Origin: CAVYOE01 sp963770155
GTDB lineage: Bacteria; Actinomycetota; Thermoleophilia; Solirubrobacterales; 70-9
Direction of reading: 5' to 3'
Length of the DNA stretch: 64,000 nucleotides
NCBI GenBank assembly: GCA_963770155.1
Contig: CAVYOE010000001.1
Span: 620,001-684,000, forward strand
The notes under the pieces were generated by a model, which was not told where the DNA came from, searched no databases, and was given only the letters and a program-made list of their open reading frames with translations. Positions 15,872 through 24,035 of the stretch are shown here, one piece after another. Numbering within the stretch: the first letter of the stretch is position 1; each line of letters starts with the position of its first letter. The position numbers and the translations under genes were made by a program.

Positions 15872-16951
15872 ATGAAGCTCGATCGGCTCGAGCTGGTCCG
15901 CTTCACCCTCCCGTTCCGCGAGCCATACGTGACCGCGCGGGGAGAACTGCGCGAGCGCGAGCTGCTTCTCCTCCGCCTCCATGAGCTGGGCGGGGCGGTC
16001 GGGCTCGGGGAAGCGGCCCCGCTTGCTCTCCGCGGGGGGCCCGGCATTGCCGAGATCGAGCAGCAGCTGCGGGAGCGCTGCTGGCCTCTGCTGGAAGGCG
16101 CTGAGGTTGACGTCAGCGCCCCCGGTGTTTCCAGAGCGCTCGAGGCGTGCCGGGGTCGCGGTGCCTCCCGGCAGGCGTTGGCGGCGCTCGACATCGCCCT
16201 CCACGATCTCGCCGGCAAGCTCGCCGGCCAGCCGCTGTGGCGGATCCTCGGCGGCAAGCAGCTGCAGCCGGTGCGCTGCAACGCGACCCTTCCCAGCGCC
16301 AATCCGAGCCAGCTGGGCAAGCTGGCGGAACGCTGGGCCGGCGAGGGGTTCAACACGTTCAAGCTCAAGGTCGGGGTTCCCGGTGACGTACAGCAAGTCG
16401 CGAGGGTCCGGGAGGTCGTCGGCCCCTCGGCCTTGATCCGGGTCGATGCGAACGCAAGCTGGCGGACCGACGTCGCGGTTGAGCGGCTGGAGGCAATGTC
16501 CGCACACGGGCTCGAGATCGCCGAGCAACCCGCTCCCGACCTGGCCGAGCTGGCCGAGGTCCGGCGCCGCTCCAAGGTCCGGATTGCGGCGGACGAGAGC
16601 GTGGTCGGGCCGGCTGATGCGCGCCGCGCGGTTGAGCTGGAGGCCTGCGACCTCGCGACGGTCAAGGTGGCGAAAGCCGGCGGCCTGCTCGCGGCGCTGG
16701 ACGTGGCCGCCGAGCTGCCGGTGTATCTCTCGAGCGCTCTCGACGGGCCGGTCGGGATCGCCGCGGCGGCCCATCTGGCTCAGGCGATCGCGGATCCGGG
16801 TGTCGCTCACGGCCTGGCGACCTCCGCCCTGTTCGCGGACCGGATCGCGTCGCGGGAATGCACGCTCGAACGCGACCGGCTCTCTCTACCGGAGGGGGAC
16901 GGTCTCGGGGTCGAGATCGACGAAGATCGGCTCACCGCCCGGCGGGCATAG
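15872..16951 (+). CDS. menC: o-succinylbenzoate synthase
   Basis: MenC is an enolase-superfamily dehydratase that forms o-succinylbenzoate from SHCHC. The 359-residue protein has the N-terminal capping domain (PFREPYVTARGEL) and the TIM barrel with FKLKVG (catalytic Lys pair, about residue 168), VDANASW (about 193), AEQPAP (about 218) and ADESVV (about 241), the expected Mg2+ ligands, and VKVAKAGG (second Lys, about 268). It starts 14 bases after menA. The TAG stop doubles as the start of the menD -10 box. Confidence 0.93.
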   Translation: MKLDRLELVRFTLPFREPYVTARGELRERELLLLRLHELGGAVGLGEAAPLALRGGPGIAEIEQQLRERCWPLLEGAEVDVSAPGVSRALEACRGRGASRQALAALDIALHDLAGKLAGQPLWRILGGKQLQPVRCNATLPSANPSQLGKLAERWAGEGFNTFKLKVGVPGDVQQVARVREVVGPSALIRVDANASWRTDVAVERLEAMSAHGLEIAEQPAPDLAELAEVRRRSKVRIAADESVVGPADARRAVELEACDLATVKVAKAGGLLAALDVAAELPVYLSSALDGPVGIAAAAHLAQAIADPGVAHGLATSALFADRIASRECTLERDRLSLPEGDGLGVEIDEDRLTARRA

Positions 16952-16954
16952 GCT
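16949..16954 (+). promoter_or_regulatory. -10 box of menD overlapping the menC stop
   Basis: TAGGCT, 7 bases before GTG 16962; its TAG is the menC stop codon. Confidence 0.5.
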
Positions 16955-16961
16955 GCCCACG

Positions 16962-18704
16962 GTGGACTCGACCAACGCCAACACCGCGCTTGCCTCGGCG
17001 CTGGTCGAGGAGCTTGGGCGTTGTGGCGTCCGGCACGCCGCGCTCGCGCCGGGCTCGCGTTCGACCCCGCTGGCGCTGGCGCTGTGGCGAGAGGCGGCGA
17101 TCGAGGTCAGCGTCCACATTGACGAGCGCTGCGCGGGATTCTTCGCGCTCGGGGCCGCGCAGGCAGGCGGCGCGCCGGTCGCGGTTCTGTGCACCTCGGG
17201 TTCGGCAGCGGCGAATCTGCACCCGGCAGTGGTCGAGGCCGACGAATCGGCGGTGCCGCTGATCGTGCTCACCGCTGACCGTCCCCCGGAGCTGCGTGGG
17301 ATCGGTGCCGGCCAGACGATCGACCAGGTGAAGCTCTATGGCTCGGCGGTGCGCTGGTTCTGCGAGGTGGGAACCCACGACGCGGACGACGACGGCTTAC
17401 TCCACTACCGCTCCACGGCCTGCCGGGCCTACGCCGCGGCGGCTGGCGACGCCCGCCCGGGACCCGTTCACCTAAATCTCTGTTGGCGGGATCCGCTCGG
17501 GCCCGAGCCTGTCAAGGGCGATGTCACCGCCGAAACTGAGCTGGCGCTGGAGGGACGCGGCAACGCCCCGTTGACCTCGGTCGAGTCGGCGGCTCCTCCC
17601 CCCTCGCCGCGGCAGCTCGATGACCTCAGGGCAAGGATTGCCGCGGCCGAACGCGGCTTGATCCTGTGCGGCAGGCAACCGAACCCCGCGCTGGCCCCTC
17701 TCATCTCCGAGCTCGCCCGGGCAACCGGCTACCCCGTGCTGGCCGAGCCGACCTCGCAGGTCCGGCTTGGGCCCCACGACCGCTCCATGGTGGTTTCGGC
17801 CTACGACTCGATCTCCCGGGCTCGACCCGGCTCACTCGAACCCGACCTGGTGCTCCGCTTCGGCGAAATGCCGACCTCGAAGCCCCTGCGACTGTGGTTG
17901 AAGGACACCGAGGAGCTCGACCAGATCGTGATCGACTCCGGATACGGGTGGTACGAGCCTTCCCGCCGGGCGAGCACCCTTGTACGCAGCGATCCGGCCC
18001 TGACCGCGGTCGGTCTTGCCCGCGGACTCGAAGTCAACCGCGGCGGTCGCTGGAGCGGGGACTGGCTCGACGCGGACGCCGCCGCGACCGGGGCCATCGG
18101 TAACGCGCTCGGAGATCTCGACGAGCCGACCGAGCCCGGCCTGCACGCGGTGCTCGGCGAGGCCCACCGCGACGGCGACCTCGTCTACACGGCTTCGAGC
18201 ATGCCGATTCGCGACCAGGAAGAGTTCGTTGCGTCCGCGGCCACCGAAGTGCTCTTCCTTGCCAACCGCGGCGCCAACGGCATTGACGGCACCGTCTCCT
18301 CGGGGATCGGGGCAGCCGTCGCCAGCGGCCGCCCGGCCACGATCGTGCTCGGCGACCTGGCGCTCGTTCACGACCTCGGCGGGCTGCTTGCCCTGCGCGA
18401 GGTCGAGACACCGGTCAGGCTCGTGGTCATCGACAACGGAGGCGGCGGCATCTTTCACTTCCTCCCCCAGGCAGGCCAACTGGACCGGGATGAGTTCGAG
18501 TCGCTGCTCGGGACCCCGTCGGGAATCGAGCCGGGCCGGGTCGCCGCCCTGTTCGGTCTCGAGCACCGGCGGCTGGGCGACCTCGCGCACGTCGCCGACG
18601 CGCTCGCGGCAGGGACCGGGCTGATCTCGATCGAGGTCGAGCGCGAACGGAATGTCGAGGTCCACGAGCAGCTCCGCAAGGCCGTTGCCGACGCACTCGA
18701 CTAG
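16962..18704 (+). CDS. menD: 2-succinyl-5-enolpyruvyl-6-hydroxy-3-cyclohexene-1-carboxylate synthase
   Basis: MenD is a thiamine-diphosphate enzyme that adds 2-oxoglutarate-derived succinyl to isochorismate, the committed step toward menaquinone. The 580-residue protein has the N-terminal MenD signature LAPGSRSTPLALAL (about residue 27), the catalytic Glu region VHIDERCAGFFALGAA (about 55), CTSGSAAANLHPAVVEA (about 80), and the C-terminal ThDP motif LGDLALVHDLGGLL...IDNGGGGIFHFLP (about 465-510). The GTG start is fixed by a TAGGCT -10 box 7 bases away; the frame extending back to 16446 is inside menC. Confidence 0.95.
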   Translation: MDSTNANTALASALVEELGRCGVRHAALAPGSRSTPLALALWREAAIEVSVHIDERCAGFFALGAAQAGGAPVAVLCTSGSAAANLHPAVVEADESAVPLIVLTADRPPELRGIGAGQTIDQVKLYGSAVRWFCEVGTHDADDDGLLHYRSTACRAYAAAAGDARPGPVHLNLCWRDPLGPEPVKGDVTAETELALEGRGNAPLTSVESAAPPPSPRQLDDLRARIAAAERGLILCGRQPNPALAPLISELARATGYPVLAEPTSQVRLGPHDRSMVVSAYDSISRARPGSLEPDLVLRFGEMPTSKPLRLWLKDTEELDQIVIDSGYGWYEPSRRASTLVRSDPALTAVGLARGLEVNRGGRWSGDWLDADAAATGAIGNALGDLDEPTEPGLHAVLGEAHRDGDLVYTASSMPIRDQEEFVASAATEVLFLANRGANGIDGTVSSGIGAAVASGRPATIVLGDLALVHDLGGLLALREVETPVRLVVIDNGGGGIFHFLPQAGQLDRDEFESLLGTPSGIEPGRVAALFGLEHRRLGDLAHVADALAAGTGLISIEVERERNVEVHEQLRKAVADALD

Positions 18705-18748
18705 GCCCAGGCGTGACCATCCAACGGAGGACAGGTGTTCGGTTTCCG

Positions 18749-18761
18749 CCGGCCCCGCCGG
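18749..18761 (+). terminator. weak hairpin after menD
   Basis: CCGGC-CCC-GCCGG, five G-C pairs, about 45 bases after the menD stop with no U-tract. A terminator role is only possible. Confidence 0.25.
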
Positions 18762-18775
18762 GGTACCTGCTGGGC

Positions 18776-18907
18776 ATGGACCTCTCCCTGATACTGATCG
18801 TCCTCGGGATCATCGTCGCGTTCCTGGTCAGCGACGCGCTCGGGATCCTGATGATCGTGATCGGGCTGGTGCTTCTCGTCTGGCCGCGGATCACCGCCCG
18901 GGCCTGA
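18776..18907 (+). CDS. small hydrophobic membrane protein
   Basis: A 43-residue frame MDLSLILIVLGIIVAFLVS... that is almost entirely two short hydrophobic segments ending in a basic tail (WPRITARA). The size and composition resemble small actinobacterial membrane proteins of unknown function. The ATG is preceded by TACCTG 6 bases upstream, a near match to the window's -10 box. It converges with menF, 7 bases apart. It could be a chance frame, though codon use is consistent with coding. Confidence 0.5.
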   Translation: MDLSLILIVLGIIVAFLVSDALGILMIVIGLVLLVWPRITARA

Positions 18908-18914
18908 CGGCGGC

Positions 18915-20318
18915 CTAAGCGGAGACGAGCGGCAGCATTGCGCCGAGCTTGAGCTCGGTCTCGGCCAGCTCGGCGGCCGGGTCGGAGTCGGCGACGATGC
19001 CGTTGCCGGCATACAGGTGGGCGGTGCGGTCGCGCAGAAGCGCCGAGCGGATACCCACGCAGAACTCGCCGTCTTCGGCGGCATCGGTCCAGCCGATCGG
19101 TCCCGCGTACCAACCGCGGTCGATGCCCTCGATCTCGTCGATGAGCCCGATCGCCGCTTCCCGCGGCTCCCCGCCGATCGCCGGAGTCGGGTGAAGCTCT
19201 TCGGTCAGCTCGATCGCCGAGCGCGGGTCGGCGAGTTGCCCACGGATCGGGGTGGCCAGGTGCTGGATGTTGGCGACCTTGACCAGGCCCGGCTCGGGTG
19301 CCGACTCGACCCAGACGGCCATCCTGCCGAGGGTCCTGGAGATCCGGCGGACCACGATCTCGTGTTCGTGACGGTCCTTGTCGCTGTGCAGCAGCTTCTC
19401 CCCAAGGTGGTCATCGACGGCGGGATCGGCGCTGCGCCCTGTCGACCCCGCCAGCGCCACGGTTGACGCTCCGGCCCCGCTCCGGCGCACCAGCAACTCC
19501 GGGCTGGCGCCCATGAAGCTGGCTTCGGGGGTTCCGCAGCAGAAGCAGAAGCAGGACGGGAAGAGTTCCCGCAGGGCCGCGAAGACCGCGGCGGAATCAT
19601 GGGCGGCGGCAGCCTCGACCTGGATCTCGCGGGCGAGAACCACCTTCTCCAGCTTCGCCTCGCCGATCCGCTTCCGCGCCGCCTCGACGAGCTGCTCGAA
19701 GTGGCTCGGCGGGTGTGGCGCCGAGATCGTTGTCCCACCCGCTGGGTGCGGGTCCGCCGGCGGCAGGTCGAGCGGCGCTTCCCCTAGCGATCCGAGCCGG
19801 CTCTCGATCGCTTCGAGCTCCGTTGACCCGGGCGCCGTCGCGACCAGGTTGACGGTGAGCAGGTGGCGGTTCGCGATTCGCAGAATCGAGACCTGAGGCA
19901 GAACCATCAGCGCCGGCGGCAGCGATGACCACTGGGGCTCGCGTCCACCCTCGGCCGCGAAGGCGAAGCCACCCGTCAGCGCCGGGCCCGCGCCGGCAGG
20001 GGCATCGGCCGGGAGCTCGATCGCCGCGTTGTGAAAGAGCCTGCGCCAGTCTTCGGCGACGTCGGCAAAGCGGCCTTCCCCGCGCGAGACCAGTTCCCGC
20101 GAGCTGCCGAGCGCCGCCAGCGCCAACCCGTCGCGGTCGGGGTGCTCCCAGCAGAACCAGCGGTCGCTCGCCCGCCGCGAGGCAAAAACGACGGCGGCGG
20201 GGTCGAGCGGCTCGATTTCGAGCGTCGCGCTGGCCAGGCCCCCTCCCCGCTCTGCCGCGCGATCGGCGGCGTGCTCGAGCAGTTCGAGCAGCTCACCGGT
20301 TTCGGTTCGGGTAATCAG
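18915..20318 (-). CDS. menF: isochorismate synthase, apparently with a non-canonical CTG start
   Basis: MenF converts chorismate to isochorismate at the entry to menaquinone synthesis. The C-terminal chorismate-binding domain is intact: KLEKVVLAREIQVEA, ALAGSTGRSADP, HEHEIVVRRI, HLATPIRGQL, ELHPTPAIGGEPR and YAGPIGWTDAAEDGEF. The first canonical start in frame is TTG 20126, but MenF-like sequence continues upstream of it (LEIEPLDPAAVVFASRR, then DRWFCWEHPDRDG) to about 20290, with no ATG, GTG or TTG before a stop at 20394. CTG 20318, one base after the ilvN TGA, gives 467 residues, normal for MenF. I infer CTG (or the adjacent ATT) as the start, coupled to ilvN. Confidence 0.85.
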   Translation of the reverse strand: MITRTETGELLELLEHAADRAAERGGGLASATLEIEPLDPAAVVFASRRASDRWFCWEHPDRDGLALAALGSSRELVSRGEGRFADVAEDWRRLFHNAAIELPADAPAGAGPALTGGFAFAAEGGREPQWSSLPPALMVLPQVSILRIANRHLLTVNLVATAPGSTELEAIESRLGSLGEAPLDLPPADPHPAGGTTISAPHPPSHFEQLVEAARKRIGEAKLEKVVLAREIQVEAAAAHDSAAVFAALRELFPSCFCFCCGTPEASFMGASPELLVRRSGAGASTVALAGSTGRSADPAVDDHLGEKLLHSDKDRHEHEIVVRRISRTLGRMAVWVESAPEPGLVKVANIQHLATPIRGQLADPRSAIELTEELHPTPAIGGEPREAAIGLIDEIEGIDRGWYAGPIGWTDAAEDGEFCVGIRSALLRDRTAHLYAGNGIVADSDPAAELAETELKLGAMLPLVSA

Positions 20319-20319
20319 T

Positions 20320-20874
20320 TCAGGAGTCCGGCTGAGAGCGCTGGATCGCGATCTCGCCGGTGCGAACCATCTCGAGCAGGCCGTGCGGGCGGATCATGCG
20401 CTCAAACGCTTCGATCTTGTCAGCGGAGCCGGTGATCTCGATCGTCAGGGTCTTGCGGGCCACGTCGACGACCTTGGCCCGGAAGATCTCGGCGAACTGC
20501 ATGATCTCGGCGCGGCTCTCTACCGGCGCCTGCACCTTGAACAGCGCCATCTCGCGAGCGATCGTCTCGCCCGGCTCCATGTCGCGGATCTTGATCACGT
20601 TGACCAGCTTGTGGAGCTGTTTGGTCACCTGGTCGATCGGGTGAACCGCCCCGTCGACCGTCAGGGTGATCCGCGAGATGTCGGGATCGTCGGTCGGGCC
20701 CACTGCCAGGGTGTCAATGTTGAATCCGCGGCGGCTGAACAGGCCGGCGATCCGCGCGAGGACGCCCGGCCGGTTCTCGACCATGATCGAGAGCACGTGC
20801 TTGCGGCCGGTGAGCCGGCCGGCAGCCGCGTCGAGGTCCTCGAGCTTGATCAGGTCTGGGGTTCCGGCTTCCAT
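20320..20874 (-). CDS. ilvN: acetolactate synthase small (regulatory) subunit
   Basis: IlvN is the regulatory subunit of acetohydroxyacid synthase and confers valine feedback. The 184-residue protein has an N-terminal ACT domain (HVLSIMVENRPGVLARIAGLFSRRGFNIDTL) and a C-terminal ACT-like domain (DVARKTLTIEITGSADKIEAFERM). ATG 20874 lies 44 bases after ilvB; GTG 20877 is an alternative. Its TGA is followed after one base by the inferred CTG of menF. Confidence 0.96.
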   Translation of the reverse strand: MEAGTPDLIKLEDLDAAAGRLTGRKHVLSIMVENRPGVLARIAGLFSRRGFNIDTLAVGPTDDPDISRITLTVDGAVHPIDQVTKQLHKLVNVIKIRDMEPGETIAREMALFKVQAPVESRAEIMQFAEIFRAKVVDVARKTLTIEITGSADKIEAFERMIRPHGLLEMVRTGEIAIQRSQPDS

Positions 20875-20918
20875 CACGTGGGTTCCTGTTGTCGGGTTTC
20901 CTGGTGTGGGGTCATGCT

Positions 20919-22598
20919 TCAGCCCACCATGTCCCTGGCCGCGGCTCCGGCCGGGATCATCGGGTAGCAGTTCTCTTCCTGGTCGACGCGAACGTCGAGC
21001 AGCACGGGCCCCTCGGTCTCGAGCGCCTCGCGCATGGCCCCCTCGACCTCGCCCTTGTCGTCGACCATCATGCCGGTGGCGCCGAAGGCATCGGCCAGCT
21101 TCGGCCAGTCGGGGCTCGGCCCCATCTCGACCGAGGAGTAGCGCTTGTCCCAGAAGAGCTCCTGCCACTGGCGGACCATCCCGAAGTAGCCATTGTTCAT
21201 GAGGAAGACCTTGACCGGGATCTCGTGGCGGACGGCGGTCGCAAGCTCCTGGCAGGTCATCACCAGGCTGCCGTCGCCGGCGAGGCAGACGACGGTCTCG
21301 TCCGGGTTGGCGACCTTGGCGCCGATCGCAGCGGGAAGGCCGAACCCCATCGTGCCGAGGCCGCCGGAATTGATCCAGCGCCGCGGCTTGGCGAAGTCGT
21401 AGAGCTGGGCGCACCACATCTGGTGCTGGCCGACGTCGGAGGTCACGATCGCGTCTCCGCCGGTTGCTGCGTGCATCGCTTCGATCATCTTCTGCGGCTT
21501 GATCGTCGAGTCGCTCGAATCCTCGTAGGCGAGCGGATACTCCTTCTGCCAGGAGTGGATCCGGTCCCACCACTCGGCGAGGCGCTCCTTGTCCGGTGCG
21601 AGCGCGCGGTACTCCTTGGTCAGCTTTGGCAGCACCTGTTTGGTGTTGCCGACGATCGGAATGTGGGCCGGGACGTTCTTGGAGATTTCGGCAGGATCGA
21701 TGTCGATGTGGACGAACTTCGCGCGTGGCGCGAACTCGGAGAGCTTGCCCGTGATCCGGTCGTCGAAGCGTGCTCCGATGCAAACGATCAGATCGGCCTC
21801 GTCCATCGCGTAGTTGGCCGTTCGGGTGCCGTGCATCCCCAGCATCCCCAGCCACTGGGCGTGCGGGGCCGGGAAGGCCCCGAGGCCCATCACGGTCGAG
21901 GTGATCGGCAGGTTGTCGGAGAGGACCAGCTCGCGCAGCTCCTCGGAGGCGTTGCCGTTTACGACACCGCCCCCGGTGTAGATGACCGGACGACGGGCAT
22001 TGGCGAGCGCCTTTGCCGCCAGCCGGATCTGCTTGATGTTGCCCTCGGTCGAAGGCTTGTAGCCGGGCAGCTCGGGCTCATCCGTGCTCGGCGCATAGTC
22101 GATGTCGGCGCGCGAGAGGTCCTGCGGGATGTCGACCAGGACCGGCCCGGGTCGTCCCGTCGCCGCGATGTGGAAGGCGGCATGGACGTAATCGGGGATG
22201 AGGCGCGGGTCGGTGACCATGAACGAGTGCTTCACGATCGGCATCGTGATCCCGTTGACGTCGGCCTCCTGGAAGCCGTCGGTGCCGATCAGCTCGGTTC
22301 GGACTTGGCCGGTGATGAAGACAGTGGGGACCGAGTCCATGATCGCGTCGGCGATCGGGGTGACCAGGTTGGTGGCCCCGGGCCCCGAGGTCGCGAATGC
22401 GACCCCGACCCGTCCGGAGGACTTGGCGTAGCCCTCGGCAGCGTGGCCCGCGCCCTGCTCGTGACGCGCCTGGATGTGGACCAGGTCCGCGTCATAGATC
22501 GCGTCGTACGTCGGCAGGTTGGCGCCGCCGGGAATCCCGAAGATGTGTTCGACGCCCTCGGCCTTCAGGGCCTCCATAAGTGCGTCCGCTGCGCGCAT
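20919..22598 (-). CDS. ilvB: acetolactate synthase large (catalytic) subunit
   Basis: IlvB is the thiamine-diphosphate and FAD-dependent catalytic subunit that forms acetolactate or acetohydroxybutyrate. The 559-residue protein shows IFGIPGGANLPTYDA (residue about 19), the catalytic Glu in RHEQGAGHAAEGYA (about 45), GPGATNLVTPIADA (about 73), and the ThDP motif AGDGSLVMTCQELATAV through NNGYFGMVRQWQ (about 430-465). ATG 22598 is 6 bases after a TACGAT -10 box, so this operon lacks the leader peptide control seen at leuA. Confidence 0.98.
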   Translation of the reverse strand: MRAADALMEALKAEGVEHIFGIPGGANLPTYDAIYDADLVHIQARHEQGAGHAAEGYAKSSGRVGVAFATSGPGATNLVTPIADAIMDSVPTVFITGQVRTELIGTDGFQEADVNGITMPIVKHSFMVTDPRLIPDYVHAAFHIAATGRPGPVLVDIPQDLSRADIDYAPSTDEPELPGYKPSTEGNIKQIRLAAKALANARRPVIYTGGGVVNGNASEELRELVLSDNLPITSTVMGLGAFPAPHAQWLGMLGMHGTRTANYAMDEADLIVCIGARFDDRITGKLSEFAPRAKFVHIDIDPAEISKNVPAHIPIVGNTKQVLPKLTKEYRALAPDKERLAEWWDRIHSWQKEYPLAYEDSSDSTIKPQKMIEAMHAATGGDAIVTSDVGQHQMWCAQLYDFAKPRRWINSGGLGTMGFGLPAAIGAKVANPDETVVCLAGDGSLVMTCQELATAVRHEIPVKVFLMNNGYFGMVRQWQELFWDKRYSSVEMGPSPDWPKLADAFGATGMMVDDKGEVEGAMREALETEGPVLLDVRVDQEENCYPMIPAGAAARDMVG

Positions 22599-22604
22599 GA
22601 ATTC

Positions 22605-22610
22605 ATCGTA
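22605..22610 (-). promoter_or_regulatory. -10 box of ilvB
   Basis: TACGAT on the minus strand, 6 bases before ATG 22598; TANNNT leaderless pattern. Confidence 0.5.
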
Positions 22611-22634
22611 GCGAGAGGCATGAGCCCTGCTGGC

Positions 22635-22640
22635 TAGGAT
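22635..22640 (+). promoter_or_regulatory. -10 box of the broken GT39-like gene
   Basis: TAGGAT, 7 bases before GTG 22648. An intact promoter in front of a broken gene suggests recent damage or a sequence error. Confidence 0.5.
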
Positions 22641-22647
22641 CGCCCGC

Positions 22648-24035
22648 GTGAACGTCGACCGCCACGGGGGCCGCTGGGCCGTAGCCGCCCTCTGCGCGAT
22701 CCTGGCGCTCGGGGTCGGGCTCCGCGTCTATTACGCGCTGGAGAAGGAGGACGGCGTCCAGGACGACTCCATTCGCTACTACTTCATCGCCCAGTCTCTC
22801 TACGAGGACGGGGACTTCGACGCTACCCAGGTCGAGCGCGACGACGCCTACCACCCCGGCTCACCCCTCTTCCACGCCGGGATCTTCTATCTGACCGGTG
22901 GCGTCAACCCGAAGGCGAGCCGCGTCGCCGCGGCGCTGCTCAGCGGGCTGATGATCCTGTTCACCTATCTGCTGGCGGCGGAGGCTCGCCTGGACCGCGG
23001 CCACGCGAGCGGGCTCCTCCCGTGCGCGCGACGGCACGCCGGCCTGATCGCGGCTCTCCTGATCGCGGTCTACCCGAGCTCGATCGATTTCTACCGCTCG
23101 CTCATGAACGAGCCGCTGGCTTCGATCACGTTGGTTGGCGCGATCTGGTCCTTCCTGTGGGCTGCGGACCGGTTCTCCGTCTGGGCCTGGCTGCTTCCGG
23201 GAGGCCTCGTCGGTCTCACGGTGATGTTCCGCCCCGAGGCGATCGTCTTCGCCCTGGCACTCGCCGCCCTGGCACTCCTGCCACCGGGGCGCCGGCGTGG
23301 AACCGCAGCGCCGGGCTTGCGGCGGCCGGAGTCTTCGTACTCGCTGCCGCGATCGTTCTCCTGCCCCGTGGACGATTCGCAACGCGCTCACGAGGACAGC
23401 TCTCCCCGGTCACCGAGGGCGGTGGCAACGCCCTCTTCATCGGCACCTACCTCCCGGGCGACGGCGATCACTTCAAGACCTACGACAAGCGGCAGAGCTG
23501 CTCGCCGACTTACGACATCCGACCCCGCGGTGCTCGAGACCTGCCGGACGGGCTACATGCTCGGCGACGTGCTCGAGGTGATCGCCGCGCGCGAGCACCC
23601 CGACCTTTCGCAGGACGAGGCCCTGAGCAAGCTCGGACGCGAGCAGCTCGCGGACGACATCACCGACCACCCGGTCGAATACGCGGGGGTCCTCGGCGCA
23701 GAAGTTCTGGAACATGTGGGGCCAGGGCGCGGCCGCCAAGCCGCGACAGGGAGGCCCCGGGTCCGTCGGCGACTGGTACCACCGCCTTGTCTGCCTGGCC
23801 GGACTGGCTGGTCTCGTCCTGCTGGTGGCCCGCCGCCGCTGGGAAGCGTGGGCCGTGGGCTCGGTCCTGGTCCTGGCGACCTTGATCGCAATGGTGCTGC
23901 TGGCGCCGCCGCGTCGAGCGGTCGACCTGCTGCCGCTGGTCTGCGGCTCTCGCCGGCTATGCGGTGGCGACTGGCTGGCCCGGGTCCCAGCGGGTGCGGG
24001 GATCGATCGCCGAGTCAATGATCCTCTCGCGGTAG
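22648..24035 (+). pseudogene. GT39-like polytopic membrane glycosyltransferase, broken by several frameshifts
   Basis: The first ~215 codons read as a multi-spanning membrane protein of the dolichyl-phosphate-mannose/ArnT-like type (first TM near residues 12-28; acidic loop EDGVQDDSIRYYF; later FYRSLMNEPLASITLVGAI). From about 23300 on, sensible sequence jumps between frames: AWNRSAGLAAAGVFVLAA (frame 3), WTIRNALTRTA (frame 2), GGGNALFIGTYLPGDGDHFK (frame 3), DPAVLETCRTGYMLGDVLEV (frame 1), then VCLAGLAGLVLLVARRRWEA (frame 2) and ALAGYAVATGWPGSQ (frame 3). That is about six or seven indels in 0.7 kb. Either the gene is dead or this patch is poorly sequenced; the neighbouring SQD1 gene also carries an indel. 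It would end near 24035, overlapping SQD1. Confidence 0.7.

Noticed and set aside
18705..18765. tRNA-like 3' end (GTGTTCGGTTTCCGCC) between menD and the small membrane gene
   Set aside because: It resembles a T-loop superficially, but no 5-bp T-stem, acceptor stem or anticodon arm can be paired, and the body would lie inside menD.
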